DNA of 64,000 nt from Kosakonia pseudosacchari (GTDB lineage Bacteria > Pseudomonadota > Gammaproteobacteria > Enterobacterales > Enterobacteriaceae). Both the position numbers and the translations under genes were made by a program. Positions 20,926 to 28,053 of this stretch are shown here, piece after piece. The notes under the pieces are model-generated. The model was not told where the DNA came from, did not search any database, and was given only the letters and a program-made list of their open reading frames with translations. The stretch spans positions 620,001-684,000 of the forward strand of contig NZ_FXWP01000009.1 of NCBI RefSeq assembly GCF_900184035.1. The letters are read 5' to 3'. How positions within the stretch are numbered: the first letter of the stretch is position 1; each line of letters begins with the position of its first letter.

Positions 20926-21750
20926 TTACTTCGCTTCTATGGTAAAGCTGCGTGGAGCGGGTGTTTTGGTTTGCGGACCAAACCAGGTGTCGTAGATTTT
21001 TGCCGCGTCGCCGTTTTTCTCAAGATTAACCAGTTCAGTATTCACCGCGTTAAGCAGTGCGGTTTCGCCTTTGCTGACGCCGACGCCAATCTCCTCTTTG
21101 GACAGCAGATCCGGCAGGATTTTGTATTTCGCTTTATCCGGCGCTTCCGCCAGCAGCCCGGCCAGAATGGTGCTGTCCTGGGTGATCGCCTGCACGTTGC
21201 CGTTACGTAACGCGGTTAATGCCAGTGGGATATCATCATAGGCCAGCACGCGAGCTTGCGGGAAACGCTGGTGCAGCGTTTGCTCGCCGGTGGTGCCTTT
21301 TACCGCGCCAATGCGCGCTTTGCTGTAGGCATCCAGCTTGTCGGCCGCAGACGCCGGTACGAGGAATTGCTGGCCGGTCACAAAATATGGCGTGGAGAAG
21401 TCGATGACCTGCGCGCGTTCCGGGGTGATGGTGATATCCGCAACGATCAAATCCACTTTGCCCGATTGCAACAGCGGAATGCGGTTGGCCGGGTTCGTCG
21501 CCACCAGTTGCAGTTTTACGCCGAGGCTTTTTGCCAGTGCTTTGGCAAAATCGACGTCATAACCCACGATATCATGCGATTTCGCATCGATAGCGCCGAA
21601 CGGCGGGTTGGCGTCAAAAGTCGCGACTTTGACGACACCAGCGGCTTTGATATCCGCCAGTTTGTCCGCGTGAGCGGTAAAAGAGAGCGCTGAAAGCAGC
21701 GCCAGTGCGCTGATTGCGCTTATTTTTTTCGTATATGATGAGGTTGCCAT
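20926..21750 (-). CDS. Periplasmic amino-acid binding protein (SBP family 3)
   Basis: The substrate-capturing component, 274 residues with a signal peptide (hydrophobic core AISALALLSALSFTAHA, cleaved before DKLADIK). SBP_bac_3 features are present: NPPFGAIDAK, GYDVDFAKALAKSLGVKLQL, VDLIVADITITPERAQVIDF and a C-terminal DTWFGPQT. Ligand unknown; the family covers glutamate, glutamine, histidine and cystine. First gene of the operon; the 200 bases upstream hold its promoter and the end of nimR. Confidence 0.93.
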   Translation of the reverse strand: MATSSYTKKISAISALALLSALSFTAHADKLADIKAAGVVKVATFDANPPFGAIDAKSHDIVGYDVDFAKALAKSLGVKLQLVATNPANRIPLLQSGKVDLIVADITITPERAQVIDFSTPYFVTGQQFLVPASAADKLDAYSKARIGAVKGTTGEQTLHQRFPQARVLAYDDIPLALTALRNGNVQAITQDSTILAGLLAEAPDKAKYKILPDLLSKEEIGVGVSKGETALLNAVNTELVNLEKNGDAAKIYDTWFGPQTKTPAPRSFTIEAK

Positions 21751-21953
21751 GCTAATCCTTGTGCCCTGTTATTGTGTTAATTGAGCGCTAAAGTCACACA
21801 ACCTTATTCATCAGACAAATATCAAAAAGTGCATTGATTATCCGGAAAAGTTATAAAAAACAATCCTCCCATACTTACTGCTTATCTTTCCCGCTCTGCC
21901 AGTACAAACACGCCAAATCCACACAAAAACAACGGAATAGAAAGCAGAAAATG
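21751..21953. other. Region upstream of the amino-acid transporter operon
   Basis: About 200 AT-rich bases with no ORF, between the transporter start and the nimR stop. It must contain the transporter promoter on the minus strand; I could not place its -35/-10 elements with confidence. Confidence 0.4.
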
Positions 21954-22739
21954 TCACGCTTCACCGAGCGCCGCCAGATAACGCCCCGGCGTCTGCCCAA
22001 GCCCTTTTTTAAACATGGTGATAAAGGCGGTCGTCGAGTCATATCCGAGCGCCTGCGCAATGTGCTGCACCGGATGGCCGTCAATTAATAACCGTAGCGC
22101 GAGGATCAGTTGCATCTGGTGCCGCCAGCGACGAAAGCTCAGCCCCGTCTCCCTGACGACCAGCCGCGCCAGATTGCGCTCGCTCATGGCAAATACCTGC
22201 GCCCACTGCGCCAGGGTTTGCCTGTCTGCCGGATTGCTTTCCATACTGTCGACCATCTGGCGGATTTTCGGATGCGCGGAAACCGGTAGCTGCAAGTGCA
22301 TTTGCGGCTGCGCCGGCAGTTCATCAAACAGCACCGCTACCAGTCGCCGGGTGGCGGGTTGGCAGCGCTGGGCAGGCGTGCGTGTGGCTAATGCGAGGAT
22401 TAACTCGCGTACCAGTGCCGACACTTTGAGCGTACAGCAGTGCTCCGGCATCACCACCGCCCAAGGTTCAATAAACAGGAAACAGAGTTGCGCATTCGCC
22501 GTCGCGCGATTGCTGTGCGGAACCTGTCCCGGAAGCCACATCGCATGGTGCGGCGGCACCATCCAGCGAGCATGTTCGACCTCGCAGGTAATCGCGCCTT
22601 TCAACGCCAGAATGAGTTGCCCTTTGCGGTGGTGATGCGCCGGGATCAATTGTTCACTCTCTTCAACGGTAATGCTGAACGCCACCGCCGCTTCCTGCTG
22701 GCTATCCGGATCGTAGCCACCGAGCCCAAGTCCGTGCAT
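21954..22739 (-). CDS. nimR: AraC-family regulator NimR (YeaM)
   Basis: Transcription factor, 261 residues: an N-terminal cupin-like sensing domain (PAHHHRKGQLILALKG, about residues 34-50) and a C-terminal pair of helix-turn-helix motifs (LAQWAQVFAMSERNLARLVV and VQHIAQALGYDSTTAFITMF). In E. coli NimR represses the divergent exporter gene nimT and affects 2-nitroimidazole resistance. The divergent arrangement is kept here with a gap of about 100 bases. Confidence 0.93.
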   Translation of the reverse strand: MHGLGLGGYDPDSQQEAAVAFSITVEESEQLIPAHHHRKGQLILALKGAITCEVEHARWMVPPHHAMWLPGQVPHSNRATANAQLCFLFIEPWAVVMPEHCCTLKVSALVRELILALATRTPAQRCQPATRRLVAVLFDELPAQPQMHLQLPVSAHPKIRQMVDSMESNPADRQTLAQWAQVFAMSERNLARLVVRETGLSFRRWRHQMQLILALRLLIDGHPVQHIAQALGYDSTTAFITMFKKGLGQTPGRYLAALGEA

Positions 22740-22838
22740 TATTTTGTCCGAATTTAGCGATAAAGTGTCATTCTAGCTTGATTCAAACAGCGGCAAAAAA
22801 CGTTATCGTAGCGGCCTGTTATTTTTTCAGAGAAGACA
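22740..22838. promoter_or_regulatory. nimR-nimT divergent control region
   Basis: A 99-base gap between divergent regulator and exporter genes; it must contain both promoters and the NimR operator. I could not delimit a clean palindrome by eye. Confidence 0.5.
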
Positions 22839-24020
22839 ATGACTAACCGCCTTTCTTCCCGCGGTAAGCAAAGCGTGTTGCTGATTGCCGGGATCCTGAT
22901 GATTGCCACCACGCTGCGTGTCACCTTTACTGGCGCAGCGCCGTTGCTGGACGCCATTCGCGCGGAATATGGTTTAACCACGGCGCAAACCGGCATGCTC
23001 ACCACCCTGCCACTGCTGGCTTTCGCATTGATATCGCCGCTGGCGGCCGGTGTGGCGCGCCGTTTCGGCATGGAACGCAGCCTGTTCGCGGCGATGGTGC
23101 TGATTTGCCTTGGCATCGCCCTTCGTTCCCTGCCCTCCGCACTGCTGCTGTTTACGGGGACAGCGATCATCGGCTGCGGGATCGCACTCGGCAACGTGCT
23201 GCTGCCGGGGATAATAAAACGCGACTTCGCCCAACATGTGGCGAAACTGACGGGCGCTTACTCACTCACCATGGGTGCTGCGGCGGCGCTCGGTTCGTCG
23301 GTCGTTGTGCCGCTGGCGCAATACGGTGCAGGCTGGCATGGCGCATTATTGATGCTGATGATCTTTCCGTTACTGGCGCTGTTGCTATGGCTACCCAGGC
23401 TGCGCCACGGCGCACCTGCGGCACTCAGTAACACCGGCGCGCTGCATAGCCGCAGGATCTGGCGCTCATGGCTTGCCTGGCAGGTCACGCTGTTTTTAGG
23501 CATCAACTCATTAATCTATTACATCGTCATTGGCTGGCTGCCGTCGATTCTGATCGCGCACGGCTTCAGTGAAGCGCAGGCGGGTTCTGTACATGGCATT
23601 CTGCAACTGGCGACGGCAGTACCGGGCCTGCTGGTGCCGCTGGTTCTGCACCGGCTGAAAGATCAGCACGGTATCGCTGTCGTGGTCGCGCTGCTGTGTG
23701 CCGTTGGTTCGCTGGGATTGTGGCTGATGCCGGAACATGCCACGCTCTGGACCCTTGTTTTTGGCTTTGGCTCCGGCGCGACCATGATCCTCGGGTTAAC
23801 ATTTATCGGGCTGCGGGCCAGCACCGCTCACCAGGCCGCCGCGCTTTCCGGTATGGCGCAATCGGTCGGCTACCTGCTGGCGGCTTGCGGGCCGCCGCTG
23901 ATGGGGAAAATTCATGATGCCAGCGGCGACTGGCATCTTCCGCTGCTGGCATGTGCCGTATTATCGGTTGTTATGGCGGTGTGCGGGGCGTTCGCCGGGC
24001 GCGATCGCGAAATGGTGTAA
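22839..24020 (+). CDS. nimT: 2-nitroimidazole exporter NimT (YeaN), MFS
   Basis: Major-facilitator transporter of the CynX/NimT group, 393 residues with 12 membrane segments. In E. coli it exports 2-nitroimidazole. The N-terminus matches family members (RVTFTGAAPLLDAIRAEYGL, then TGMLTTLPLLAFALISPLAA). The start follows an AGAGAAGAC purine run. A bidirectional terminator lies after the gene. Confidence 0.94.
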   Translation: MTNRLSSRGKQSVLLIAGILMIATTLRVTFTGAAPLLDAIRAEYGLTTAQTGMLTTLPLLAFALISPLAAGVARRFGMERSLFAAMVLICLGIALRSLPSALLLFTGTAIIGCGIALGNVLLPGIIKRDFAQHVAKLTGAYSLTMGAAAALGSSVVVPLAQYGAGWHGALLMLMIFPLLALLLWLPRLRHGAPAALSNTGALHSRRIWRSWLAWQVTLFLGINSLIYYIVIGWLPSILIAHGFSEAQAGSVHGILQLATAVPGLLVPLVLHRLKDQHGIAVVVALLCAVGSLGLWLMPEHATLWTLVFGFGSGATMILGLTFIGLRASTAHQAAALSGMAQSVGYLLAACGPPLMGKIHDASGDWHLPLLACAVLSVVMAVCGAFAGRDREMV

Positions 24021-24071
24021 TGCCTGCAAACCACTCGCCACCTCTTCAGAAGGTGGTTCAGGGGTGACAAC

Positions 24072-24100
24072 AAAAAACAGGCCCGCAGGCCTGTTTTTTT
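24072..24100. terminator. Bidirectional terminator between nimT and the amidotransferase gene
   Basis: AAAAAACAGGCC-CGCA-GGCCTGTTTTTTT: a strong stem flanked by A and T runs, so it can act on both convergent transcripts. Confidence 0.9.
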
Positions 24101-24806
24101 ATTCACATGCCGCACGCAGCATCGCCTGAACCAGCGGTACCGGACGCCCGGCGAGCGCCGCGCGTTCATGCTGGAACAAGGTGGCGACAAAAAACGGGTG
24201 CGTCACCAGCTCGACGGCACGGATTTCGCCGTCTTCATCCCAGCCGGTAACCCGCAGATCACCGCTTTCCAGCTCGCGGGCAAACTCATCTGCTACGCCA
24301 AAGCTGCACCGGTAGGCTTCTTCAATCAGTTCACGACCGTAAGCGCGGGCAATGAGCGTGTTAGGACGCAGCTCAATAGCACAGTTTTGATCCACCAGCG
24401 CACAGGTCAGCGGCGTGATCACCATCCGCCCGATATTGTCCGTCTCGGCGTGCGCCGCATCTGCCCAGCCCAGCACATTGCGGGCATATTCAATGACCGC
24501 ATGCTGGAAGCCGCCGCACGTCCCGAGAAACGGCACCGCGTTTTCACGTGCGTATTTAATGGCGATAAACGCGCCATTGGCGTTTTTGTAGGGGCTTCCC
24601 GGCACAACCCAGATGGCGTCATAGCCAACCAGATCCTCATCGCTGTTGATTTCGCTGGTCGGTAACCAGTCGTAATCGGCGGTGATTTCCAGCACGGCGG
24701 CAGCATCGTCAATCGCCAGCGGGATCGCCTGATGCGCCACGACGTCGTGGCTGTAATCGCCGACCAACGCGATGCGTAATGTTTTTTTCGGAGGAATGTG
24801 ATGCAT
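24099..24806 (-). CDS. Class I glutamine amidotransferase-like protein related to the CTP synthase C-terminus
   Basis: A 235-residue stand-alone protein resembling the glutaminase half of CTP synthase. The oxyanion/ligand segment VVPGSPYKNANG and the nucleophile elbow LGTCGGFQHAVIEY (Cys) are intact; the C-terminal His/Glu pair appears as FFVATLFQHERAA. No synthetase partner is encoded nearby. The substrate is unknown and I assign no pathway. It is convergent with nimT behind a shared terminator. Confidence 0.85.
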   Translation of the reverse strand: MHHIPPKKTLRIALVGDYSHDVVAHQAIPLAIDDAAAVLEITADYDWLPTSEINSDEDLVGYDAIWVVPGSPYKNANGAFIAIKYARENAVPFLGTCGGFQHAVIEYARNVLGWADAAHAETDNIGRMVITPLTCALVDQNCAIELRPNTLIARAYGRELIEEAYRCSFGVADEFARELESGDLRVTGWDEDGEIRAVELVTHPFFVATLFQHERAALAGRPVPLVQAMLRAACE

Positions 24807-24960
24807 GAAAGTGTCCTTATGCCGGAGCGGATAACGAATAACATAAGGAATATCACATTAGCTGTCTTTTAATGTAATCACAACACCTTAAAATCAGCAG
24901 GCATATATCATGCAAAATTATGAAAAAATGGATTTCCGGCAAGGCATTAGGGCGAATGAG

Positions 24961-25464
24961 ATGCACCAAACCAAAATTCTTGTCAGCGCGTGCCTGATGG
25001 GTTTCAACGTGCGTTACAACGGCAGTGCCAAAGCGGATCTGCATGAGGCGCTGCGACGCTGGCAGCAGGAAGATCGGCTGGTGATCCACTGCCCGGAACT
25101 GGCCGCCGGTTTACCCGTACCACGAAGACCGGCGGAGATTGTCGCGGGTTACGGCGCAGACGTGATGCGCGAACAGGCGCGAATTATCGAAAACGACGGG
25201 CGGGACGTTACCGCGCACTATCAATTAGCCGCCTGGCTGGCGCTGCAGGCTGCGCAAAACGCGGGATGTCGCGCCGCCCTGCTCACCGATGGCAGCCCCA
25301 CCTGCGGTAGCCAGTTTATCTATAATGGAACCTTCAGCGGTACGCGGCAGCAAGGTATGGGCGTCGCGGCTGCGCTGCTTGAAGAACACGGCATTCGCGT
25401 CTTTTCCGATCGGCAATTGCCGGCGCTGGTGGCGTGGATGGAAGAAATGGAGAGGGAACAATGA
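24961..25464 (+). CDS. DUF523 family protein
   Basis: About 167 residues with conserved cysteines: KILVSACLMGFNVRYNGSAK at the N-terminus, HCPELAAGLPVPRRPAEI, and LLTDGSPTCGSQFIYNGTFS. Cys-rich motifs suggest a metal or Fe-S site, but the biochemical role is unknown. An ATG at 24910 opens the frame earlier; I prefer 24961 because the family begins near the KILVSACL block and AGGG lies eight bases upstream. The stop overlaps the yeaO start (ATGA), so the two are cotranslated. Confidence 0.85.
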   Translation: MHQTKILVSACLMGFNVRYNGSAKADLHEALRRWQQEDRLVIHCPELAAGLPVPRRPAEIVAGYGADVMREQARIIENDGRDVTAHYQLAAWLALQAAQNAGCRAALLTDGSPTCGSQFIYNGTFSGTRQQGMGVAAALLEEHGIRVFSDRQLPALVAWMEEMEREQ

Positions 25465-25808
25465 TCCAGTGCAAACGGGTGTATGACCCCGCCGCCGGTG
25501 ACGACGGCTACCGGGTGTTAGTCGACAGGCTCTGGCCGCGCGGCATCAGGAAAACGGATTTGGCCTGTGATGAGTGGAACAAAACGCTGGCACCGTCAAC
25601 GGAACTGCGCAAAGCGTTTCACGGCGAAACCATTGATTTCGCCGCGTTCAGTGAAAGCTATCGTCAGGAGCTTGCCGCGCAGCAAGAGGAAGGGAAAACG
25701 CTGGCAGCACGCGGGAAAAAAGGTACTGTCACGCTGCTATACGCGGCAAAAAACAGTGAGCAGAACCACGCGCTGGTGCTGGCGCAATGGCTGCGCTCGC
25801 TGGCTTAG
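25461..25808 (+). CDS. yeaO: DUF488 family protein YeaO
   Basis: A 115-residue cytosolic protein matching E. coli YeaO (QCKRVYDPAAGDDGYRVLVD, RLWPRGIRKTDLACDEWNK, LRKAFHGETIDF, TLLYAAKN). Function unknown. The ATG at 25461 overlaps the DUF523 stop and follows GAGAGGGA. Its 3' end overlaps the next convergent gene by four bases. Confidence 0.93.
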   Translation: MIQCKRVYDPAAGDDGYRVLVDRLWPRGIRKTDLACDEWNKTLAPSTELRKAFHGETIDFAAFSESYRQELAAQQEEGKTLAARGKKGTVTLLYAAKNSEQNHALVLAQWLRSLA

Positions 25809-26110
25809 CCGATGACGCGCTCGCGCACATCCTGTGGTTCGCTGTCCGGTTGCAGCGGCATCAGATGTTCGGCGCGTACAAATGCGAACCCATGCTGACC
25901 ATCAAAGGCGGTCACATCGCCGGTCACCAGCCACAGCGCACGCGCGGCATTACGCGGCATTTCCGTCACTACGCCGTTCACCGGATTAAGAAAACGCTCG
26001 CCGGGCTGACACAGCCCGAAAAGCTCAACGGATTTGCCAATATTGCTGCGGCCATTGGCGGTTTGGGCGCCGATAATTAAAGCCGGGCTGCCCGGACGTA
26101 ACTGGAACAT
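25805..26110 (-). CDS. Hypothetical protein convergent with yeaO
   Basis: 101 residues from the ATG at 26108-26110 (MFQLRPGSPALIIGAQTANG), preceded by AGAGAAG. No signal peptide or membrane segment; a compact beta-rich look with two Trp/Phe-containing strands (RALWLVTGDVTAF). I do not recognise the family. The ORF could start further upstream, but that part overlaps yoaF in another frame. Confidence 0.65.
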   Translation of the reverse strand: MFQLRPGSPALIIGAQTANGRSNIGKSVELFGLCQPGERFLNPVNGVVTEMPRNAARALWLVTGDVTAFDGQHGFAFVRAEHLMPLQPDSEPQDVRERVIG

Positions 26111-26202
26111 ACTTCTCTCATGCGCTCCCGCGCCAGCTGAAAATAGGATAATTCTGAGTGAGAAGTGTACCCTGGCAACCCGCCGATTGTCACGCGGTGC
26201 TA

Positions 26203-26436
26203 TTACGGATGGTCGCGCCGCCACAGCGACCATTCATCAATCACTTCGCCGCCCGGCAATTTGCACTCCGTGCGTACGCCCTGCGGGCTTTGCACCGGCA
26301 CGCGCTCGCCGCCCCGCTGCTGGCAATAAACCGCCGCCGGATTAGCCATACCGATTTGTGGGTGACGGGGAGATTCAGGCTGTGTGGAAGAACACGCCGC
26401 GAGAACAACAGGTAACGCCAGTAACCAATAACGCAT
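26203..26436 (-). CDS. yoaF: DUF333 lipoprotein YoaF
   Basis: A 77-residue small lipoprotein: lipobox LPVVLAAC at residues 8-15, then the DUF333 domain (GMANPAAVYCQQRGGERVPV, RTECKLPGGEVIDEWSLWRR). Processed to an envelope lipoprotein with two conserved Cys that may pair. E. coli YoaF occupies the same position. The RBS AAGGA is well placed. Function unknown. Confidence 0.92.
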   Translation of the reverse strand: MRYWLLALPVVLAACSSTQPESPRHPQIGMANPAAVYCQQRGGERVPVQSPQGVRTECKLPGGEVIDEWSLWRRDHP

Positions 26437-26545
26437 CTTTTATTCCTTAAATCGCCTGTAAACCGTTTTCCAGCATAGCCACGCAACAGAGATATCTCCA
26501 TGATTTCTCCATTCTTACTGCACTTTCAGCCGATATAGTTAGCCT

Positions 26546-26623
26546 CGTTCTCACCCATGACCAGAGAACATCATTCCGTAATCAATGAGTTTTTGCCCCG
26601 CTTCATCAACGGGGCTTTTTTTT
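26546..26623 (+). ncRNA. Candidate small RNA ending in a strong terminator
   Basis: GCCCCG (26595-26600), a nine-base loop, CGGGGC (26610-26615) and eight Ts form a convincing terminator on the plus strand, yet no plus-strand gene precedes it: yoaF points away. A TATAGT at 26534-26539 could be a -10 box, giving a transcript of about 78 bases from near 26546. The -35 match is poor. The terminator is firm; the RNA itself is inference. Confidence 0.4.
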
Positions 26624-26755
26624 CGTTCTCACCTGCTACTCTTTAATGCCATCCCGCTACGATGTGTCAATCACGCTTTTTTCATGATTTAATGACGCGC
26701 CATAAAATCTTCAGCTTGAATGTCCATATTGCCTGGGCACAGGAGTAAAAAAGTC

Positions 26756-27802
26756 ATGTCCGATTTCATTCTCGCCCGTGTCTCTGAAACGCTGTCAAAA
26801 GAGCACTCGCTTGAAGGTTTAGTTCGCCAGTTTCTGGAAACGCTGGAAATGGTGACGGAGATGGAATCGACGTACTTAACAAAAATTAGTGACAATCCCC
26901 GTCTGCAGCATATTGTCTATTCCCGCAACAGCAGACAGCTTGCTATCCCGGAGGGTTTCTCCCTGCCGTGGGGCGATAGCCTGTGCAAGCGCGCACTGGA
27001 TGATGGCTGTCTGTTCAGCAATGACGTTGCCAACCGCTGGAGTGATTGCGAAGCGGCACAGGCGCTGGGCATCACCACCTATCTAAGTACCCCGGTTCAT
27101 CTGGCCGACGGCTCGCTTTATGGCACGCTGTGCGCCGCCAGCCAGGCAAAAAAATCGCTGAGCGTACGTGGCAAACAGGTCCTGCGGCTGTTTGCCGGGT
27201 TGATTGCGCAATTCATTGAAAAAGAGAGCCTCGTTGAGCAGTTACGCGAAGCTAACGCGGCGCTGATCGCCTACTCCTACACCGATGCGCTGACGGGTTT
27301 ACCCAACCGACGCGCTATCTTCGAAAATCTCGCCACCCTGTTTTCCCTCGCCCGCCATCTGGAATTGCACGTGGTTATCGCTTTTATCGATCTCGATAAT
27401 TTCAAAGGCATCAATGATCAACTGGGACATGAGGCTGGCGATCAGTTTCTCATTGACGTGGGTCAACGGCTGGCGGCGGATCGCGGTAAAGACGATATTG
27501 TCGGGCGCCTTGGCGGCGATGAGTTTTTACTCGCCTGCCTGGGCAGACCGCTGAAGCAGGCGGAAGGTATTCATCTGACCTCGTTGAAAACGAGTCTCGA
27601 CAAACGCATTACTGGCGAATATCAGCTCGGGGAAACACGGATTTACTACCCAGGCGCCAGCGTGGGCGTCATCGAAATCAACCCGACATTGACCGATGCC
27701 GGGGGTGCGTTACAAGCGGCAGATGAAGCGATGTATCACGTGAAGAAGAATAAAGAAAAAAACCCTTTATTCGTCTCGATTAAGCGTATCTCTGTGACGT
27801 GA
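26756..27802 (+). CDS. dgcP: Diguanylate cyclase DgcP (YeaP), GAF-GGDEF
   Basis: Makes cyclic di-GMP from two GTP; in E. coli DgcP is also linked to cell poles and division. About 348 residues: N-terminal GAF domain (residues ~20-165, TTYLSTPVHLADGSLYGTLC) then GGDEF domain (TDALTGLPNRRAIFENL, active site GRLGGDEF). The catalytic motif is intact; the inhibitory I-site RxxD is not in register. The ATG at 26756 follows AGGAG; twelve upstream codons are not family-like. It lies beside a GAF-EAL gene, so synthesis and breakdown of c-di-GMP are clustered. Confidence 0.94.
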   Translation: MSDFILARVSETLSKEHSLEGLVRQFLETLEMVTEMESTYLTKISDNPRLQHIVYSRNSRQLAIPEGFSLPWGDSLCKRALDDGCLFSNDVANRWSDCEAAQALGITTYLSTPVHLADGSLYGTLCAASQAKKSLSVRGKQVLRLFAGLIAQFIEKESLVEQLREANAALIAYSYTDALTGLPNRRAIFENLATLFSLARHLELHVVIAFIDLDNFKGINDQLGHEAGDQFLIDVGQRLAADRGKDDIVGRLGGDEFLLACLGRPLKQAEGIHLTSLKTSLDKRITGEYQLGETRIYYPGASVGVIEINPTLTDAGGALQAADEAMYHVKKNKEKNPLFVSIKRISVT

Positions 27803-27850
27803 AGGCTTGAGAAAAATCTCATTTTCTTCTATTTCTTATACAATTGATTT

Positions 27851-27867
27851 CTGGCGATTATCGCCAG
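27851..27867 (+). promoter_or_regulatory. Hairpin in front of the yoaJ ribosome site
   Basis: CTGGCGA-TTA-TCGCCAG, a perfect seven-base-pair stem ending three bases before the AGGAG of yoaJ. No T run follows. It may influence yoaJ translation or protect the dgcP 3' end. Confidence 0.45.
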
Positions 27868-27880
27868 CAAAGGAGTTTTC

Positions 27881-27955
27881 GTGAGAAAGACAACCATCAT
27901 TATGCTCGTCGTGGCGGTTATTGCTGTGGCCGGAACCCAGTTCGGTTGGTGGTAA
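27881..27955 (+). CDS. yoaJ: Small membrane protein YoaJ
   Basis: A 24-residue single-span membrane protein, MRKTTIIMLVVAVIAVAGTQ then FGWW, read from a GTG with AGGAG six bases upstream. It matches E. coli YoaJ in length, hydrophobic core and terminal GWW. In E. coli it lies close to yeaP, as here. Function unknown. The E. coli partner yoaK could not be found. Confidence 0.85.
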   Translation: MRKTTIIMLVVAVIAVAGTQFGWW

Positions 27956-28053
27956 TTGCGCGTCAGGATTTTTATTAAGCCGTAAGCCTAAGCGCATGAT
28001 GGAGTCATCTGAACAGAACACCACCGTCTCATTGATTTGGGCAGGAGCTCGCT

